Below are positions 6,944-8,000 of a stretch of DNA of 8,000 nucleotides, one piece after another. Origin of the DNA: Bacteroidia bacterium (GTDB taxonomy: Bacteria; Bacteroidota; Bacteroidia; UKL13-3); NCBI GenBank assembly GCA_019454865.1, contig JACFNJ010000121.1, positions 1-8,000 on the forward strand, written 5' to 3'. Below the pieces are notes generated by a model. It had not been told where the DNA came from. It saw nothing but the letters and a program-made list of their open reading frames with translations, and did no database searches. The translations under genes were made by a program, and so were the position numbers. The stretch's first letter is position 1, and every line of letters starts with the position of its first letter.

Positions 6944-7213
6944 ATGGCTAAAGAATCAATAAAAGCACGTCAGGTAAAACGAGAAAAGTTGGTTGCAAAA
7001 TTTGCTGAAAAAAGAGCCGCTTTAAAAGCAGCCGGTGATTTCGATGGATTACAAAAACTTCCTCGCAACTCTTCACCTGTACGATTAAAGAATCGCTGTA
7101 AAATTACCGGTCGCCCTAAAGGATATATTCGTGATTTCGGTATTTGCAGAAATCAATTTAGAGAAATGGCTTTAATGGGTAAAATACCGGGAGTAACCAA
7201 AGCCAGCTGGTAA
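6944..7213 (+). CDS. rpsN: 30S ribosomal protein S14 (uS14), zinc-free long form
   Basis: S14 is a 30S head protein that packs beside S10 and S3. At 89 residues this is the long form, as opposed to the about 61-residue zinc-ribbon form. Only two cysteines are present (Cys52 in NRCKITGRPKG and Cys68 in FGICRNQFREMA), so the CxxC-CxxC zinc site is absent and the protein should be zinc-independent. The C-terminus LMGKIPGVTKASW is the family signature. The N-terminal half is a basic helical region, AKESIKARQVKREKLVAKFAEKRAAL. It follows rplE by 5 bp. The longest gap of the window comes after it. Confidence 0.97.
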   Translation: MAKESIKARQVKREKLVAKFAEKRAALKAAGDFDGLQKLPRNSSPVRLKNRCKITGRPKGYIRDFGICRNQFREMALMGKIPGVTKASW

Positions 7214-7350
7214 GTTGAAAATAAAAAAAGTGCTAAAATTTAGGAGTTTCAAATAAAACAACTATTTTCGCGCCTCATTTAAAAAAAATAAACAACTAAG
7301 CCGATAAGAGTAAAAGCCTTGGCTAACTATCGGATAGAAAAATAAAAATT
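7214..7350 (+). other. 137-bp noncoding gap between rpsN and rpsH
   Basis: All other gene junctions here are 1-31 bp, so this gap stands out. It is A-rich and holds no plausible ORF. Visible structure: the inverted repeat GAAAATA (7217-7223) / TATTTTC (7263-7269); nested inside it a near-perfect palindrome CTAAAATTTAG (7233-7243); a run of eight A at 7281-7288; and a stem-loop at 7301-7333, listed separately. There is no T-tract after any stem, so nothing resembles an intrinsic terminator. A weak match to the Bacteroidota promoter pattern (TTTA at 7239-7242, 20 bases, then TATTTTCG at 7263-7270; expected TTTG / TAnnTTTG) is present but has a mismatch in each element. Confidence 0.8.
7301..7333 (+). 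promoter_or_regulatory. Stem-loop upstream of rpsH, possible autoregulatory site
   Basis: CCGATA (7301-7306) pairs perfectly with TATCGG (7328-7333). Inside it, AGCC (7315-7318) faces GGCT (7321-7324), giving an upper stem with a CUUG apical loop. The two stems are separated by an asymmetric internal loop, eight bases on the 5' side and three on the 3' side. The structure ends 17 bases before the rpsH ATG, a place where it could influence initiation. S8, the rpsH product, is known in E. coli to repress the spc operon by binding an mRNA mimic of 16S helix 21. Whether this hairpin is such a site is inference; I cannot match it to the S8 core motif by eye. Confidence 0.35.
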
Positions 7351-7749
7351 ATGACAGACCCAATAGCAGATTATTTAACAAGGTTACGTAATGCGATCAA
7401 GGCAAACCATCGCATTGTAGAAATACCTTCTTCTCGTCTTAAAAAAGAAATGACGAAAGTGTTATTCGACAAAGGTTATATACTTAACTATAAGTTCGAA
7501 GACTCAGAAAACCATCAAGGTACTATCAAAATAGCTTTAAAGTATCATCCGGTTTCCAAAACACCTGCAATTAAAAAACTTGAACGCATAAGTACTCCTG
7601 GTTTGCGTAAGTACACCGGTGTGGAAACTATGCCAAGTGTAATTAATGGATTAGGAATCGCTATCTTAACTACATCTAAAGGTGTAATGACAGATAAAGA
7701 AGCTCGTGCAAATAATGTTGGTGGCGAAGTTTTATGTTATGTATATTAA
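7351..7749 (+). CDS. rpsH: 30S ribosomal protein S8 (uS8)
   Basis: S8 is a primary 16S rRNA-binding protein of the 30S platform, contacting helix 21, and is the known translational repressor of the spc operon in E. coli. The 132-residue product is of normal length. It starts with MTDPIADYLTRLRNAI, and has IPSSRLKKEMTKVLFDKGYI (25-44). The C-terminal RNA-binding half shows ISTPGLRKY (80-88) and GLGIAILTTSKGVMTDKEARANNVGGEVLCYVY (100-132), with the strictly conserved STSKG-type motif here as TTSKG. The start is preceded by A-rich sequence (GAAAAATAAAAATT) without Shine-Dalgarno. The gene lies after the 137-bp gap and 19 bp before rplF. Confidence 0.98.
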   Translation: MTDPIADYLTRLRNAIKANHRIVEIPSSRLKKEMTKVLFDKGYILNYKFEDSENHQGTIKIALKYHPVSKTPAIKKLERISTPGLRKYTGVETMPSVINGLGIAILTTSKGVMTDKEARANNVGGEVLCYVY

Positions 7750-7754
7750 TTAAC

Positions 7755-7760
7755 AGGAGG
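7755..7760 (+). promoter_or_regulatory. Perfect Shine-Dalgarno AGGAGG of rplF
   Basis: AGGAGG lies eight bases before the rplF ATG at 7769, an optimal spacing. It falls in the 19-bp gap after rpsH, so it is not forced by coding sequence. None of the other sixteen starts in the window has such a site; the few short purine runs elsewhere (before rpmC and rplX) are within upstream codons. The site fixes the rplF start with confidence. Confidence 0.85.
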
Positions 7761-7768
7761 AATAAGAA

Positions 7769-8000
7769 ATGTCACGTATAGGAAAAGCACCAATAAAATT
7801 ACCTTCTGGGGTTGAAGTAAAAATTTCAAACGGAAATTTAGTTACTATAAAAGGACCAAAAGGCGAATTATCTCAACAAGTTGATGTTGAAATTAAAGTT
7901 TCAGTTGAGAATGGAGAGATTTTAGTAACTCGCCCTACCGACCAAAAAAGACATAGAGCATTGCATGGTTTATACCGAGCTTTATTAAATAATATCGTAG
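7769..8000 (+). CDS. rplF: 50S ribosomal protein L6 (uL6), N-terminal part (3' end outside window)
   Basis: L6 sits at the base of the L7/L12 stalk near the sarcin-ricin loop and helps translation-factor binding. Seventy-seven codons and one base are present out of an expected 180 or so. The fragment reads MSRIGKAPIKLPSGVEVKIS, the invariant L6 N-terminus, followed by VTIKGPKGELSQQV (about 25-38), ILVTRPTDQKRHRALHGLYRALLNNIV (about 51-77). These fit the first of the two L6 domains. No stop or frameshift occurs before the window edge. It begins 19 bp after rpsH in the usual spc order and has a strong Shine-Dalgarno, unlike its neighbours. Confidence 0.97.
   Translation, partial: MSRIGKAPIKLPSGVEVKISNGNLVTIKGPKGELSQQVDVEIKVSVENGEILVTRPTDQKRHRALHGLYRALLNNIV

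Noticed and set aside
7301..7350. Intrinsic terminator after rpsN
   Set aside because: The 7301-7333 hairpin is followed by A-rich sequence (ATAGAAAAATAAAAATT), not a T-tract, and genes of the same operon continue downstream.

Overview
The window is one stretch of the conserved bacterial ribosomal-protein supercluster, read entirely on the + strand. It runs from the 3' end of fusA (str operon) through the whole S10 block (rpsJ, rplC, rplD, rplW, rplB, rpsS, rplV, rpsC, rplP, rpmC, rpsQ) into the spc block (rplN, rplX, rplE, rpsN, rpsH and the start of rplF). Eighteen protein genes are supported: sixteen complete and two cut by the window edges. I see no tRNA, rRNA, mobile element, CRISPR array or pseudogene.

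The likely source is a member of the Bacteroidota. The DNA is AT-rich. fusA is followed directly by rpsJ with no tuf between them. Starts are preceded by A/T-rich sequence, almost always without a Shine-Dalgarno motif. Fifteen of the sixteen visible intact stops before rplF are TAA; rpsJ ends in TGA. The proteins (for example S10, S17, L2 and the zinc-free 89-residue S14) resemble the versions I know from that phylum. This is judged from memory of the families; genus cannot be assigned.

Layout: bases 1-540 hold the end of EF-G. From 547 to 7213, fifteen ribosomal-protein genes are packed with gaps of 1 to 31 bp, so they are presumably transcribed together. The only real gap is 7214-7350 (137 bp), between rpsN and rpsH. 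It holds inverted repeats, including a GC-containing stem-loop just upstream of rpsH. rpsH and the first 77 codons of rplF finish the window; rplF alone has a perfect AGGAGG.

The products build both subunits. S10, S14, S19 and S3 sit in the 30S head. S8 and S17 are early binders of the 30S body and platform. L2, L3, L4, L22, L23, L24 and L29 are mostly early-assembly or exit-tunnel proteins of the 50S. L5, L16, L14 and L6 belong to the central protuberance, the tRNA-binding side and the factor-binding side. EF-G is the translocase that works on the finished ribosome.

No novel biological system is visible. The points worth a second look are the rpsN-rpsH gap and its hairpin, the solitary strong Shine-Dalgarno before rplF, the missing S10 leader, and the basic C-terminal tail of S3.
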